A stretch of 64,000 nt of DNA from an uncultured Rhodopila sp. (GCA_903851415.1 CAINOE010000181.1:40848-104847); one strand, 5' to 3'; shown: positions 10,232 to 19,390, numbered from the stretch's first letter. Numbers and translations: made by a program. The notes: a model not told the origin generated them from the letters alone.

Positions 10232-10818
10232 TTCCCGTTGCGTGGCGCGCCGGCCGAAGGGGGCAGGCGCTGGCCGTTGGGTGCGGCGTGCTGGCGCTGG
10301 TGTTGATCTGGCTGGGCGCCGTTGCTCCGCTTTGGTCCTTTTATGCCGATGGGCAGGCGGAGCTGGAGCAGAGGCAGGCGCTGCTGGCGCGCATGCAGGG
10401 GTTGGCGGCCAGCCTTCCGGCGATCCGCGGGGCCGCGGCTTCGCGTCGCGGCGACGGCGCCGAGGAGGCGGGCGCGATGCTCCCCGGCGCCACGGACGCG
10501 CTGGCGGCTGCGGCATTGCAGGAGTCGGTGCAAAGGATGGCGAGCGACGCCGGGGCGAGCCTGACGGCGGTGGAGACCCTGCCGTCGGCAACCGAGGCGG
10601 AGCGCTGGCACAAGGTTTCCCTGCGGATCAGCCTGAACGCCCCGTGGCCGGTGCTTATCGGCTTGATGCATGCGGTCGAGAGGGCGCCGGCGCGCATTTT
10701 CATTGGCGACGTGCACTTCCACAGCCCGGCGGTGGTGGCTCACCCGGCGAGCCTGCCGATACAGGCCTCCATGGTGCTGTATGGCTTCAGGGCGGCCGAA
10801 CCGGGGTCGCGCACGTGA
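10228..10818 (+). CDS. gspM: Type II secretion platform protein GspM
   Basis: 196 residues: a short cytoplasmic tail, one membrane helix (about 15-33), a coiled-coil stretch (YADGQAELEQRQALLARMQG) and a periplasmic ferredoxin-like domain. This is the GspM/PilO-type architecture that dimerises with GspL. It starts inside the gspL stop (ATGA), and its TGA overlaps the GTG start of the next gene. Confidence 0.85.
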   Translation: MIPVAWRAGRRGQALAVGCGVLALVLIWLGAVAPLWSFYADGQAELEQRQALLARMQGLAASLPAIRGAAASRRGDGAEEAGAMLPGATDALAAAALQESVQRMASDAGASLTAVETLPSATEAERWHKVSLRISLNAPWPVLIGLMHAVERAPARIFIGDVHFHSPAVVAHPASLPIQASMVLYGFRAAEPGSRT

Positions 10819-11333
10819 TTGACGCGCGGCTGACCGCGATGGGAGGGGCGGCACTGGTTTTGTGCGGGGTGATCGGGATTGAACTCGCGGGCAGTGGGGA
10901 GGCGCGGCCGGATATCGCGGTTGCCCGGCCGGTCCCGGCGGTGCCCGGGGCCGGTTCGGCCGGAGCGGCGGAGCCGCCGGGCCAGCGCGATGTCCGGCTG
11001 ACGGCGATCCTGGCGCGCCCGCTGTTCAGTCCGGATCGCCGGCCGGCGGCCTCGGCCGCGCGGAGCGTCAGCGGGCTGCCGCGGCTGACCGGGATCGTCG
11101 TGACGGGCGCGCACAAGGTGGCGATTTTCGCCGCGCCTGGCAGGGCGGTGGTGGCGGAGGAAGGGGTTCGGCTGGGGGCGTATGAGGTGACGGCGATCAG
11201 CGACGCGGGGGTGACGGTGGCCGGGCCCGAGGGCACGACGCTGCTGCGGCCGGTGTTCGATCCCTCGCCGCCGCCGGTGACGAAGGCGGCGATGTTCCAG
11301 CGGCCGGAGCCGCCGAAGCCGGGTGGGAAGTAG
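10815..11333 (+). CDS. GspC/GspN-like type II secretion component
   Basis: 172 residues with a GTG start overlapping the gspM stop. There is one membrane segment (about 8-26), a proline/alanine linker, and then a homology-region-like domain: LTAILARPLFSPDRRPA followed by LPRLTGIVVTG and AVVAEEGVRLGAYEVTAIS. This layout is that of GspC (or the short GspN of some alphaproteobacteria), which bridges the inner-membrane platform to the secretin GspD. No PDZ or coiled-coil C-terminal domain is present. The exact letter (C or N) cannot be fixed without an alignment. Confidence 0.7.
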   Translation: MIDARLTAMGGAALVLCGVIGIELAGSGEARPDIAVARPVPAVPGAGSAGAAEPPGQRDVRLTAILARPLFSPDRRPAASAARSVSGLPRLTGIVVTGAHKVAIFAAPGRAVVAEEGVRLGAYEVTAISDAGVTVAGPEGTTLLRPVFDPSPPPVTKAAMFQRPEPPKPGGK

Positions 11334-11437
11334 GCCGCGCGGCGGGTTTACCCTGACCTGTGTTTGTCGTGCTTGCGCCGGACGGGCTTCCCGGCTAGGT
11401 GACGGCATCGACGCGCCAGTTCTGCTGGCGAGGCTAT

Positions 11438-11527
<90 letters not shown>

Positions 11528-11552
11528 GCCCGCCGGGGTTGGCATGGACCGG

Positions 11553-12731
11553 TTACCGGCTCAGCTCCCGCGTCATGTCGTCGATGCCGTGCACCGTCAG
11601 CGGATACATCCGTCCGGCCATCAGGTCGTTGACCATGCTGATCGACCGCGTGTGCCCCCAAATCTGCCGCGGCGCCGGGTTCAGCCACGCCGATCGGCGG
11701 TAGTGGGAGGACAGGCGGTCGAGCCAGACGGTGCCGGGTTCCTCGTTGTAATGCTCGACCGATCCGCCGGGCATGCTGATCTCGTAGGGACTCATGGAGG
11801 CGTCGCCGACGATGATCAGCTTGTAGTCGGGGCCGTAGGTGCGCAGGACCTGCCAGGTGGGGATGGTTTCGTCGTGGCGGCGGCGGTTGTGCTTCCAGAC
11901 CCTTTCGTAGGGGAAGTTGTGGAAGTAATAATATTCCAGGTGCTTGAATTCGCTGCGCGCGGCGGAGAACAGTTCCTCGGTCAGCCGGACGTGGTCGTCC
12001 ATCGAGCCGCCGACGTCGAGGAACAGCAGCACCTTCACCGTGTTGTGCCGCTCCGGCACCATTTTCAGGTCCAGGCTGCCGGCGTTGTTGGCGGTGGAAC
12101 GGATCGTCTCGGGAAGATCCAGCTCGGTGGCGGCGCCCTGGCGGGCGAAGCGGCGCAGGCGGCGCAGCGCCAGTTTCATCCCCCGCGTGCCGAGTTCGAC
12201 GGTGTCGTCGAGATCTTTGTAATCCCGCTTGTCCCAGACTTTCACCGCGCGGCGGTGGCGGGACTCGTCCTGGCCGATGCGCACGCCTTCCGGGTTGTAG
12301 CCGTAGGCGCCGAATGGAGACGTTCCGGCGGTGCCGATCCATTTCGAGCCGCCCTGGTGGCGGGATTTTTGCTCGGCGAGGAGTTCCTTCAGGCGGTTCA
12401 TGATGGCATCGAAGCCGCCCAGGGACTGGATTTTTTCCATTTCTTCCGGGGACAGAAGTTTTTCCGCCAGCTTGCGCAGCCATTCCTCCGGCAGGTCCTC
12501 GACCTTGACGCCCTCGGGCGGTTCCAGGCCCTTGAAGCACTGGGCGAAGACGCGGTCGAATTTGTCGAGGTGGCGTTCGTCCTTCACCAGCGTGGTGCGC
12601 GCGAGGTAGTAAAAATCATCGACGCTGTATTCCGCCACGCCGGCCTTCATCGCGCCGAGCAGGGTCAGGTACTCGGTGATCGAGGCGGGCAGGCCGGCGG
12701 AGCGCAGGCTGAGAACAAGATGCGCGAACAT
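11553..12731 (-). CDS. CoxE-like von Willebrand factor A domain protein
   Basis: 392 residues. The C-terminal half has a VWA domain beginning VKVLLFLDVGGSMDDHVRL; the N-terminal half is the helical region found in CoxE-like proteins. Its start overlaps the stop of the MoxR ATPase gene by one base (TGATG). MoxR/VWA pairs act together as AAA+ chaperone modules that insert metals or remodel complexes; the client here is unknown. The MIDAS motif reads DVGGS rather than the canonical DxSxS, so metal binding may differ. It converges with the tRNA-Ser gene 25 bases away. Confidence 0.85.
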   Translation of the reverse strand: MFAHLVLSLRSAGLPASITEYLTLLGAMKAGVAEYSVDDFYYLARTTLVKDERHLDKFDRVFAQCFKGLEPPEGVKVEDLPEEWLRKLAEKLLSPEEMEKIQSLGGFDAIMNRLKELLAEQKSRHQGGSKWIGTAGTSPFGAYGYNPEGVRIGQDESRHRRAVKVWDKRDYKDLDDTVELGTRGMKLALRRLRRFARQGAATELDLPETIRSTANNAGSLDLKMVPERHNTVKVLLFLDVGGSMDDHVRLTEELFSAARSEFKHLEYYYFHNFPYERVWKHNRRRHDETIPTWQVLRTYGPDYKLIIVGDASMSPYEISMPGGSVEHYNEEPGTVWLDRLSSHYRRSAWLNPAPRQIWGHTRSISMVNDLMAGRMYPLTVHGIDDMTRELSR

Positions 12732-13576
12732 CAGCCGCCCCGGCGGGAGAGAAAGGCGAGGCGTTCGAACAGGTGGACGTCCTGCTCGTTCTTCAGCAGC
12801 GCTCCGTACAGCGGCGGAATGACGACGTGCTTTTCGTTGCTGCGCAGCGCCTCGACGGGGAGGTCTTCCACCATAAGAAGCTTCAGCCAGTCGAGCAGTT
12901 CGGAGGTGGCGGGCTTCTTCTTCAGGCCGGGGACCTCGCGCACCTGGAAGAACACGGTCAGGGCTTCCTTCGCGAGGTCCTTGCGGATGCCGGGGTAGTG
13001 GGCGTGGACGATGCGTTCCATGGTCGGACGATCGGGGAAGCGGATGTAATGGAAGAAGCAGCGCCTCAGGAAGGCGTCGGGCAGTTCCTTTTCGTTGTTG
13101 GAGGTGATGATCACGACCGGCCGGTGCTTCGCCGCAACGGTCTTGCGGGTTTCGTAGACGAAGAACTGCATGCGGTCGAGTTCGAGCAGCAGATCGTTGG
13201 GGAACTCGATGTCGGCCTTGTCGACCTCGTCGATCAGGACGACGGTCTGCTTGTCGGCCTCGAACGCGTCCCATAGCTTGCCGCGGACGATATAATTGCC
13301 GATGTCGTGCACCCGCGGGTCGCCGAGCTGGCCGTCGCGCAGGCGGGAGACGGCGTCGTATTCGTACAGGCCCTGCTGCGCCTTGGTGGTGGACTTGATG
13401 TGCCACTCGATGAGCGGGCAGCCAAGGGATTGGGCGACCTCGTGCGCGAGGACGGTCTTGCCGGTGCCGGGCTCGCCCTTGACCAGCAGGGGGCGCTGGA
13501 GGGTGACGGCGGCGTTGACCGCGACTTCGAGATCGCGGGTCGCGATGTAGGCTTCGGTGCTCTTGAATCCGGCCAC
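12731..13576 (-). CDS. MoxR-family AAA+ ATPase
   Basis: 281 residues with Walker A GEPGTGKT at 34-41, Walker B VVLIDEVDKAD near 112-122, and sensor 1 VIITSNNEKELPDAFLRRC. The inserted stretch DIGNYIVRGKLWDAF is typical of the MoxR subgroup paired with VWA partners. It is the upstream gene of a two-gene operon with the VWA protein. A cofactor-insertion or protein-remodelling role is known for relatives; the target is not evident from neighbours. Confidence 0.9.
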   Translation of the reverse strand: MAGFKSTEAYIATRDLEVAVNAAVTLQRPLLVKGEPGTGKTVLAHEVAQSLGCPLIEWHIKSTTKAQQGLYEYDAVSRLRDGQLGDPRVHDIGNYIVRGKLWDAFEADKQTVVLIDEVDKADIEFPNDLLLELDRMQFFVYETRKTVAAKHRPVVIITSNNEKELPDAFLRRCFFHYIRFPDRPTMERIVHAHYPGIRKDLAKEALTVFFQVREVPGLKKKPATSELLDWLKLLMVEDLPVEALRSNEKHVVIPPLYGALLKNEQDVHLFERLAFLSRRGG

Positions 13577-13970
13577 GCCTTGGGTCCTCTGGTTGTTGGA
13601 GGGATTGTCGGGGGATTGGCGGCGTTGGGCAAGCGGGGCGATCGAGCATCGGACACGTCAGAGTGACCGCCCATCAAATAGGCGGTCGGGCAAGACATCG
13701 TCTCCGCTGGCGCGCCCGGGCGGTGGCCGGGAGTCACTCGGCCCTGCGTTCACCAGCATCCGTTGTTACGGACGGCTTCCGGTAAATCGCCCGTACAGCC
13801 CTTTCGGGCAATGTCATGATTTATTCATGCCGCCGCAGTCGCGAGACTCGATCGCCTCTGACAATGTCAAAACACTTTGACGTGACCCTGAGGTTTCGGC
13901 CGGGTGTTGCGAAAAGCGGAGCTCGCGCTGGCGCACGTGTTCCATCGGCGGATCCTTTGGGAGACAGGGA
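13577..13970. other. 394-base divergent intergenic region
   Basis: No coding signal was seen. It separates the MoxR operon from the PEP-CTERM gene and should hold promoters for both. Around 13858-13885 there is a TGACA..TGTCA-type dyad (CTGACAATGTCAAAA) and TTTGACG, possible -35 or operator material. A GGGAGACAGGGA ribosome-binding stretch precedes the start at 13971. Confidence 0.4.
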
Positions 13971-14615
13971 ATGACTGTTGTTAAACGGCCGTGGCTGATC
14001 GCCTGTGCCGCGCTCGCCTGTGCGTGCGGATCGCTGGAAGCCCGCGCTGATGTAACTTACAACTTCGCGACGACCTCTTATGCGGGACTGGTTGGTGAAA
14101 ACAACGGTATCCCATACGACGGCTCGGGTTTCAGCGGCCTGCCGCTGTCGCTCGTTTTCACCGATGCCGGGGTGGCCAGCGGCGAAGTCTCCGGGTTCGA
14201 GGCAAACGACTTCCCCACCGCCGACGTCAGCGGACTGGCCGGCTTCGTCAGCCTGACGATCGCCGCCTTGGGCTACACCGACACGGCAACCGTCGGGTCG
14301 CTGGCTGGCTCGCTCGCGCTTGACGCCACCTTCGGCTCCAGTGGCCAAATCACCGGCGCGTCAATCCAATACAGCAACAACGATCTTTCCTTCGACCTCG
14401 AAGGAACATCGGTGAATGTTAGTTCCGATGGCGTGCTTGGCTGCCTTGCCCTGCCGGGCAGCAACGCCTGCACCGCAAGCGGATATTTCGCCGCGCCGGA
14501 ACCCGCCTCCATCACTCTGTTCGTGGCGCCGTTGTTGGGCTTCGCTGCCCTCCGCCGCGGCACCGGTAGGCGGAAATCGGCCGGTTCCATCACCCTCCAG
14601 TCATCCTGCGCCTGA
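13971..14615 (+). CDS. PEP-CTERM sorting-domain exported protein
   Basis: 214 residues with a signal peptide (about 1-27). The mature region is Gly/Ser/Asp/Asn-rich and of low complexity. It ends in the sorting signal PEPASI at about 176-181, a hydrophobic segment (TLFVAPLLGFAALRR) and an Arg-rich tail. PEP-CTERM tails are processed by exosortase (EpsH) and the proteins are usually linked to exopolysaccharide. The tail after the arginines is about 18 residues, longer than usual. No exosortase is in the window. A histidine phosphatase gene follows 17 bases downstream on the same strand. Confidence 0.85.
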   Translation: MTVVKRPWLIACAALACACGSLEARADVTYNFATTSYAGLVGENNGIPYDGSGFSGLPLSLVFTDAGVASGEVSGFEANDFPTADVSGLAGFVSLTIAALGYTDTATVGSLAGSLALDATFGSSGQITGASIQYSNNDLSFDLEGTSVNVSSDGVLGCLALPGSNACTASGYFAAPEPASITLFVAPLLGFAALRRGTGRRKSAGSITLQSSCA

Positions 14616-14632
14616 CAAAGCCGGAGTTTCTC

Positions 14633-16033
14633 ATGCCGATGTTCAGCCCGATCAAATGGATCGGCGCACCGATGATCGCTTGCGCGATCGTCGCGACCGC
14701 CAGTGCACAAGTCCCGACGACAAGCCTGCCGTCGAACCTCGTCGCCCGTCCGCTGCCGCTGACAGCCTCCGACCCGATGGGTCTGAAGATGGTCAAGGCG
14801 GTGCTGCTGATGCGCCACGGCGTGCGGCCGCCGACGAGCACGTCGAAGTTCCAGGCTTATGCCGCGGGAACGTTCCCCTCGAACGGCGCGGCGGGATGGA
14901 ACGCGCCCGACGGCAATCTGACTCCGGAGGGCGCCGTCCTGGTGCAGGCGTTCGGGTCGATCGAACGATCGCTCTATGCGGCGAAGGGAATCATTTCCGC
15001 ATCCGGTTGTCCAAGACAGAACGAAGCATTCGTTTGGGCGGACAACGCCGATGAGCGTACCCAGGCGACAGCGACCGCGCTCCTGGCGGGCCTTTATAAC
15101 GGGTGCAGCTTCTCCCACTATTACTCCACCTCGGCGGGCGCCGATCCGTTGTTTTCGGCCCCGGCGTCGTTGGCTAACCCGGCTTCCGCCATCCAGGCGG
15201 TTTACGCCCATATGGGCGCCACCAGCAGCGGCAATTTTTCCGCGGTGCAGACCTACGCAGCGTCACTGCTCGGCCAGATGCAAAACGTGCTGGGGTGCTG
15301 TTCAGCCTCGACCTGTGCATCCAACGGCCTGTCCGCGGGTTGCACCTTCCCGCAATTGCCGATGACCGTGACCTCCAGCAGCGGATCGCTGTCGCTGGCT
15401 GGAGCGCTCGGCACCGGTTCCAGCATCGCACAGGTATTCGAACTCGAGTATGAGAACGGCTTTGCCGGCAGCAACCTGGGCTTTGGCCTGATGGCGGAAC
15501 AGAATGTCCAGCAACTGGAGCAACTTTATACACTGAAATACGACCTGTTCGATCGCACGCCCGTTCTCGCGCAGCAGAACGGCTCGATGATCGCGCAGCA
15601 GATGCTGAATGCTGTGCTTCAGGCGATACCCGGCCAGACCGTCGCGACGGCCGCCGGTGCCCCTCCGAACGCCAAACTGACCGTTTTCGTCGGGCATGAT
15701 AGTACCCAGGCGGCGCTTGGCGGCATGCTGAACCTGCACTGGTCCTTCCCGGCCTTCCCGGCCGACGACATGCCGGCTGGCGGCACGCTCGGGTTCGAGG
15801 TGCTCACCGACGCCGCCGGAACCTACCACGTGCGTCCGATTTATCTGGTGATGACGCTCGATGCGATGCATGCCGGAGAGCCGACGGTGAACTACAAGGC
15901 GCCGACTTATCAAGCAGTGCAATTGCCGGGCTGCAGCCAGGACAGCATGCGACTTTGTACCGTATCGGATTTCGTGACGCTGATGCAATCGGCGATCGTT
16001 TCAGCTGATACGGTCCCGGAAACCTACCAGTAA
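14633..16033 (+). CDS. Secreted histidine acid phosphatase (AppA/phytase-type, branch 2)
   Basis: 466 residues with an N-terminal signal peptide (cleavage near ATASAQ). The catalytic motif LMRHGVRPPT places the nucleophilic His at about 62. FVGHDST near 352-358 supplies the HD proton donor, and the NADERTQATA stretch contributes the conserved downstream Arg. Several cysteine pairs (CC near 223, later CSQDS, LCTVS) suggest periplasmic disulfides. Relatives hydrolyse phytate, glucose-1-phosphate or other phosphomonoesters. It lies 17 bases after the PEP-CTERM gene and is probably co-transcribed. Confidence 0.88.
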   Translation: MPMFSPIKWIGAPMIACAIVATASAQVPTTSLPSNLVARPLPLTASDPMGLKMVKAVLLMRHGVRPPTSTSKFQAYAAGTFPSNGAAGWNAPDGNLTPEGAVLVQAFGSIERSLYAAKGIISASGCPRQNEAFVWADNADERTQATATALLAGLYNGCSFSHYYSTSAGADPLFSAPASLANPASAIQAVYAHMGATSSGNFSAVQTYAASLLGQMQNVLGCCSASTCASNGLSAGCTFPQLPMTVTSSSGSLSLAGALGTGSSIAQVFELEYENGFAGSNLGFGLMAEQNVQQLEQLYTLKYDLFDRTPVLAQQNGSMIAQQMLNAVLQAIPGQTVATAAGAPPNAKLTVFVGHDSTQAALGGMLNLHWSFPAFPADDMPAGGTLGFEVLTDAAGTYHVRPIYLVMTLDAMHAGEPTVNYKAPTYQAVQLPGCSQDSMRLCTVSDFVTLMQSAIVSADTVPETYQ

Positions 16034-16137
16034 GCCTGCCGCCAAACCGGAGCAAACGGCAGTTCGAACCTCCGGGGGATGCTTACGCCGCTCGATGATA
16101 GTGAGGGCGTTCCCCCCCCCCCGGGGAGTGTGGATGG

Positions 16138-16656
16138 TCATAGTCGGCGACCATCATCGTGGCGCTCTACGGATTCGCCGACGGCAGAGATATATTTCAG
16201 CCACTCGGCATCCGTTCGGACATCTGGCCCGGGCAGCGCGTTCGACTCGAAATACGGACCCGGCGCCTCGGTGTGCAGCAGTTGGCGCACCACGTGCGTG
16301 GAGATGTCCAGGGCGTGTCCAGTCCGGCGAGCTGCCAGCAGCCACGCCGGAGAACTGCCCCAGCTTCGAAGTATTCGCGGTCTCGCACGAAAAGATCACT
16401 TCCGTGCGAGCAAAAACCTCCCGCGGCGCCGATCGGTCCCCGTCGTGCCGATAGCGCACCCCCGTCGCCGGCGTGCCTTCAAGCAGGAGAGCGAACGGCC
16501 GCGCCTGCGTCCGCACCTCCAGCCGCCCGGTCGCCCGTGCCGGATGCAGGAGCACCCGCGCCGCCGAGCGCCGGTAGCCGCCCTGGATCAGCCCGGAGGA
16601 ATTAGTCGCCGCTGCCGACAATGTCGTAGCCGAACGCGTCCCCTGTCTCGGCCATG
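16138..16656 (-). pseudogene. Decayed GMC oxidoreductase (choline-dehydrogenase-like), multiple deletions and frameshifts
   Basis: Three pieces of one GMC flavoprotein survive in order but in different frames. (i) A start like MAETGDAFGYDIVGSGD (16656 down to about 16606) matches the FAD-binding opening, then a stop. (ii) A middle piece about 16610-16330 reads SAARVLLHP, LEVRTQ, ATGVRY and ANTSKLGQFSG, matching the region after the substrate loop. (iii) A C-terminal piece about 16320-16138 reads LPGPDVRTDAEWLKYIS and then stops. About 1 kb of a normal 1.6-kb gene is missing. An 11-C run lies just beyond its end at 16112-16122. Confidence 0.75.
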
Positions 16657-16742
16657 CCTCCCCCCGGCCGGATGTTTGATCCCCGGCGCATTCCGGCCTA
16701 CTATGACCCCTCAGACCAATCCAAGCTGAGCGAGGTTCGTGC

Positions 16743-17162
16743 ATGGAGTATGTCTGCGACGCACCGCACAACCGGACCTGGTTCCGCCTCGTGACTGAGG
16801 GCGAAGCGATTGCCGAGTCGATGGAGATGCGGCACGCGGTGGAAAAGCACTACCGGCGGGAGCGCGAACGCGCCGCCGAAGCCTTCCACCCCAACACCTC
16901 GGTGTTCATCGAGCAGGACATCAACAAGGAAGACCATATCCGCCGCTCGATGCCGCTGTTCCTGACCCTGCGGGATGAGGAGGGCACCGCCCTGGTGACG
17001 GCGATGCTGCCGCCCCGGGGGCGCGGCAGCGGTGGCGGCTGCATCATCGTCGGGCCGGGCAATGCCGATCCGTATCCGGAGCATGGGGATGCGATCAAGG
17101 CACTGGCGGATCATTATCGCATCACGCTCGACCGCAGCAGTTGCTACCCGTATCGTCGGTAA
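16743..17162 (+). CDS. Conserved hypothetical protein, 139 residues
   Basis: A soluble protein without signal peptide or membrane segment. GAGG lies seven bases before the ATG. The N-terminal half is charged and helical (MEMRHAVEKHYRRERERAAE), the C-terminal half beta-rich with a Gly-rich loop (RGRGSGGGCIIVGPGNADP). I do not recognise the family. It lies 21 bases upstream of a cupin gene on the same strand, so the two are likely co-transcribed. Confidence 0.65.
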   Translation: MEYVCDAPHNRTWFRLVTEGEAIAESMEMRHAVEKHYRRERERAAEAFHPNTSVFIEQDINKEDHIRRSMPLFLTLRDEEGTALVTAMLPPRGRGSGGGCIIVGPGNADPYPEHGDAIKALADHYRITLDRSSCYPYRR

Positions 17163-17183
17163 GGTTCGCAGAAGGATTAATCC

Positions 17184-17705
17184 ATGGCCATCACGTTGGA
17201 GCAGTTTGCCGCCGATTTGCACGCGGCGCTGAAGGCGCAGCCGGGGACGCCGGGGCGGGAGCGGGCGCGCGACCTGGTGGCGGAGGCGCTGGCGGATTCC
17301 GCGTTTGTCGCGCGCTATATCCCGCCGGGCACGCCGGAGCGGCATCTGCTGTATGAGGATGCGGAACTCGGGTTCGCCATCCTGGCGCATGGCTATGTCG
17401 GGCCGAAGGGGAGCCAGCCGCATGATCACGGCCCGGCCTGGGCGATCTACGGCCAGGCGGCGGGAGAGACGATCATGACGGACTGGAAGTGCCTCGAGCG
17501 GCCGGCGGATGAGGTGCCGGGGAAAGTGGCGTTCGTGCGGGATTATGTGATGAAGCCGGGGGATGCATATCTGTACGACGTGGGCGCGGTACACTCGCCG
17601 GAGCGGACGGGGGATACCCGGCTGCTGCGGATCGAGGGGCTCAACATGGCGAAGGTCCAGCGGTTCCCGTATGTGGTCGAGGGGGATCGGGCGGCGGCGG
17701 AGTAG
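17184..17705 (+). CDS. Cupin-fold protein, cysteine-dioxygenase-like
   Basis: 173 residues. GSQPHDHGPAWAIYGQ at about 77-92 carries the metal-binding His pair (H80, H82) of the first cupin motif. DAYLYDVGAVHSPER near 131 supplies the third His, as in cysteine and 3-mercaptopropionate dioxygenases. The ribosome-binding site AGGA precedes the ATG. A thiol dioxygenase or a related iron cupin is the most likely class; the substrate is not determined. Confidence 0.7.
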   Translation: MAITLEQFAADLHAALKAQPGTPGRERARDLVAEALADSAFVARYIPPGTPERHLLYEDAELGFAILAHGYVGPKGSQPHDHGPAWAIYGQAAGETIMTDWKCLERPADEVPGKVAFVRDYVMKPGDAYLYDVGAVHSPERTGDTRLLRIEGLNMAKVQRFPYVVEGDRAAAE

Positions 17706-17717
17706 CGGGTCCGGGGG

Positions 17718-18302
17718 TCAGGCGCTTTCGGCGAGCCACGTCGTGCGGTAGATATCTTCGATCGACGTCTGGAAGCCGAGGCTTTCCAGCGTCAGTTCGC
17801 CCCGGTCGATGGCAGCCGCGTCGTCGGGCCAGGTGCCGTCCGCGGCCCGCCGCAGCACCCGGGCGCCGATCTTTTCGCTGTGGAACACGACGATCTCCTG
17901 CACGCTCGGTATCGTCGTGTAGGCCCAGACGTTCATCCAGGTCTCGGACTGGTTCCCGGGGGACAGGATCTCGATCAGCAGGACCGGATTGGTCAGCGTA
18001 CGGTCGCCCCGCTGAACAGGCGAACAGGTGACCGCCAGATCGGGGACAAGCATGTTGATCTCGGACCGGGACGCGGGAATCACGCCCGGAGTGATCACGG
18101 TACGGCACGGGCTGGATCGGCTTTCGAGGAAGCTGCCGATCAGCCGGTCCAACCGGCTTTGGATCAGGCCATGCGTCGGCCTCGGCGGCGATATTGCCTC
18201 CGGAACGCCGCCACGCAGTTGCCAAAGATAGCCCGGCGGCGCGTCCCAATCCAGGAACGCCTCGACCGTCATGAACTCCGGAACCCTCAGGCCACCATCC
18301 AT
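17718..18302 (-). CDS. Uma2-family (DUF820) putative restriction-endonuclease-fold protein
   Basis: 194 residues. The Uma2 hallmarks are FMTVEAFLDWD near the N terminus, PDLAVTCSP, and VLLIEILSPGNQSETWMNVWAYTTIPSV. The fold is PD-(D/E)XK nuclease-like, and the Asp and Glu are present. The usual Lys before the ELY-like motif is Asn here (MNVWAY). Function of this family is unknown. Three further members occur in this window. Confidence 0.85.
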   Translation of the reverse strand: MDGGLRVPEFMTVEAFLDWDAPPGYLWQLRGGVPEAISPPRPTHGLIQSRLDRLIGSFLESRSSPCRTVITPGVIPASRSEINMLVPDLAVTCSPVQRGDRTLTNPVLLIEILSPGNQSETWMNVWAYTTIPSVQEIVVFHSEKIGARVLRRAADGTWPDDAAAIDRGELTLESLGFQTSIEDIYRTTWLAESA

Positions 18303-18345
18303 ACCGTAATCCCCACCACACTCCGCGCCGTGCTGCGACCGGCCC

Positions 18346-19269
18346 CTACCCCGCCCCCCCGCTCACGAACGGCTTCAGCACCGCGAACAGCACCTCATGC
18401 ACCGGGGTCGGCACCCCCAGCTCCCGCCCCAGCGCAACCACCTTGCCCGACAGCCATGGCAGCTCGAGCCGGCCGCCCTTGATCAGGTCGTGCGCCATGG
18501 ACGCCATCATCCCCGGCGGAGCAGTCCGGTTGAAGCGAACAGTGTGCTCCGCCGCATCATCAGGCAGAGCGATCCCCGCGGCACGGCCGACGGCCACCAC
18601 CTCCCCGGCGGCGCGGGCGAACAGCGGGGCGATGTCGGGGTCGTCGCGCAGCACACCCAGCGGGGACCGCGACGCCGCGGTGATAGCGCTGTTCGTCGCC
18701 AGCAGGATGAACTTCATCCACAGATCGGTTTGGATATGGTCGCTGTGGGTCGCGTCGAAGCCGGCTTCCCGGCACAGCGCGAGAAACCCTTCGCCGCGGG
18801 CGCTGCGCCCTCCCGCCAGCTCGCCGAAGATCAGCCGCATGAAGCTGCCGGTCTGGCGGATGACCCCGGGCGCGGCGATCGTGGCGCTGATCTGCGCGAC
18901 CCCGCCCATCACCGCCGGACCGCCCAGGATCGGGATCAGGCGGTCCGCGGCGTCGATGCCGTTCTGCAGCGGGATCACCGCGGTGGCGGAGCCGATCAGC
19001 GGCTTGATGGCGGCGCCGGCAGTCTCGACGTCCCACAGCTTGACGCAGAACAGGACGAAATCGACCGGGCCAATAGTGGCTGGATCGTCCGTCGCGGAGG
19101 CCGGGCTGACGACGGTCTCGCCGCGGCCGCCTTCGATGCGCAGGCCATTGGCGCGGATGGCGTTCAGGTGGGCGCCGCGGGCGACGAAGGTGACATCCGC
19201 TCCGGCGTTTGCCAGGGCGGCTCCAAAGGCGCCGCCGACGCCTCCGGCGCCGATGACGGCTATGCGCAT
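18346..19269 (-). CDS. 2-dehydropantoate 2-reductase (ketopantoate reductase-like)
   Basis: 307 residues. The Rossmann motif MRIAVIGAGGVGGAFGAAL at the very N terminus binds NADPH. FCVKLWDVE, IPLQNGIDA and the catalytic-lysine segment LWMKFILLATNSA (near 186) match the ApbA/PanE family, which reduces ketopantoate in pantothenate synthesis. Several paralogues of this family act on other 2-keto acids, so panE is not assigned as the symbol. The start at 19269 is where the nucleotide-binding motif begins; the open frame to 19479 is upstream noise. Confidence 0.85.
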   Translation of the reverse strand: MRIAVIGAGGVGGAFGAALANAGADVTFVARGAHLNAIRANGLRIEGGRGETVVSPASATDDPATIGPVDFVLFCVKLWDVETAGAAIKPLIGSATAVIPLQNGIDAADRLIPILGGPAVMGGVAQISATIAAPGVIRQTGSFMRLIFGELAGGRSARGEGFLALCREAGFDATHSDHIQTDLWMKFILLATNSAITAASRSPLGVLRDDPDIAPLFARAAGEVVAVGRAAGIALPDDAAEHTVRFNRTAPPGMMASMAHDLIKGGRLELPWLSGKVVALGRELGVPTPVHEVLFAVLKPFVSGGAG

Positions 19270-19390
19270 GGGTGAGGCTCCGTGGTGGTTACGGAGCAGG
19301 ATGGCCGGGAACCCGGGGAATGGCAAACCGGAGCGCGCCTGCTCCGCACGTTCCGGAAAACGATCGCACTCCGGACTGTTGCCAAAGAAG

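Noticed and set aside
8441..10591. A 716-residue minus-strand open frame
   Set aside because: It lies opposite gspL and gspM and out of frame in the nitroreductase gene; no motif.
11553..13649. A single 698-residue frame joining the VWA protein to upstream sequence
   Set aside because: The upstream 300 residues are an out-of-frame reading of the MoxR ATPase gene; the VWA gene has its own start at 12731 overlapping the ATPase stop.
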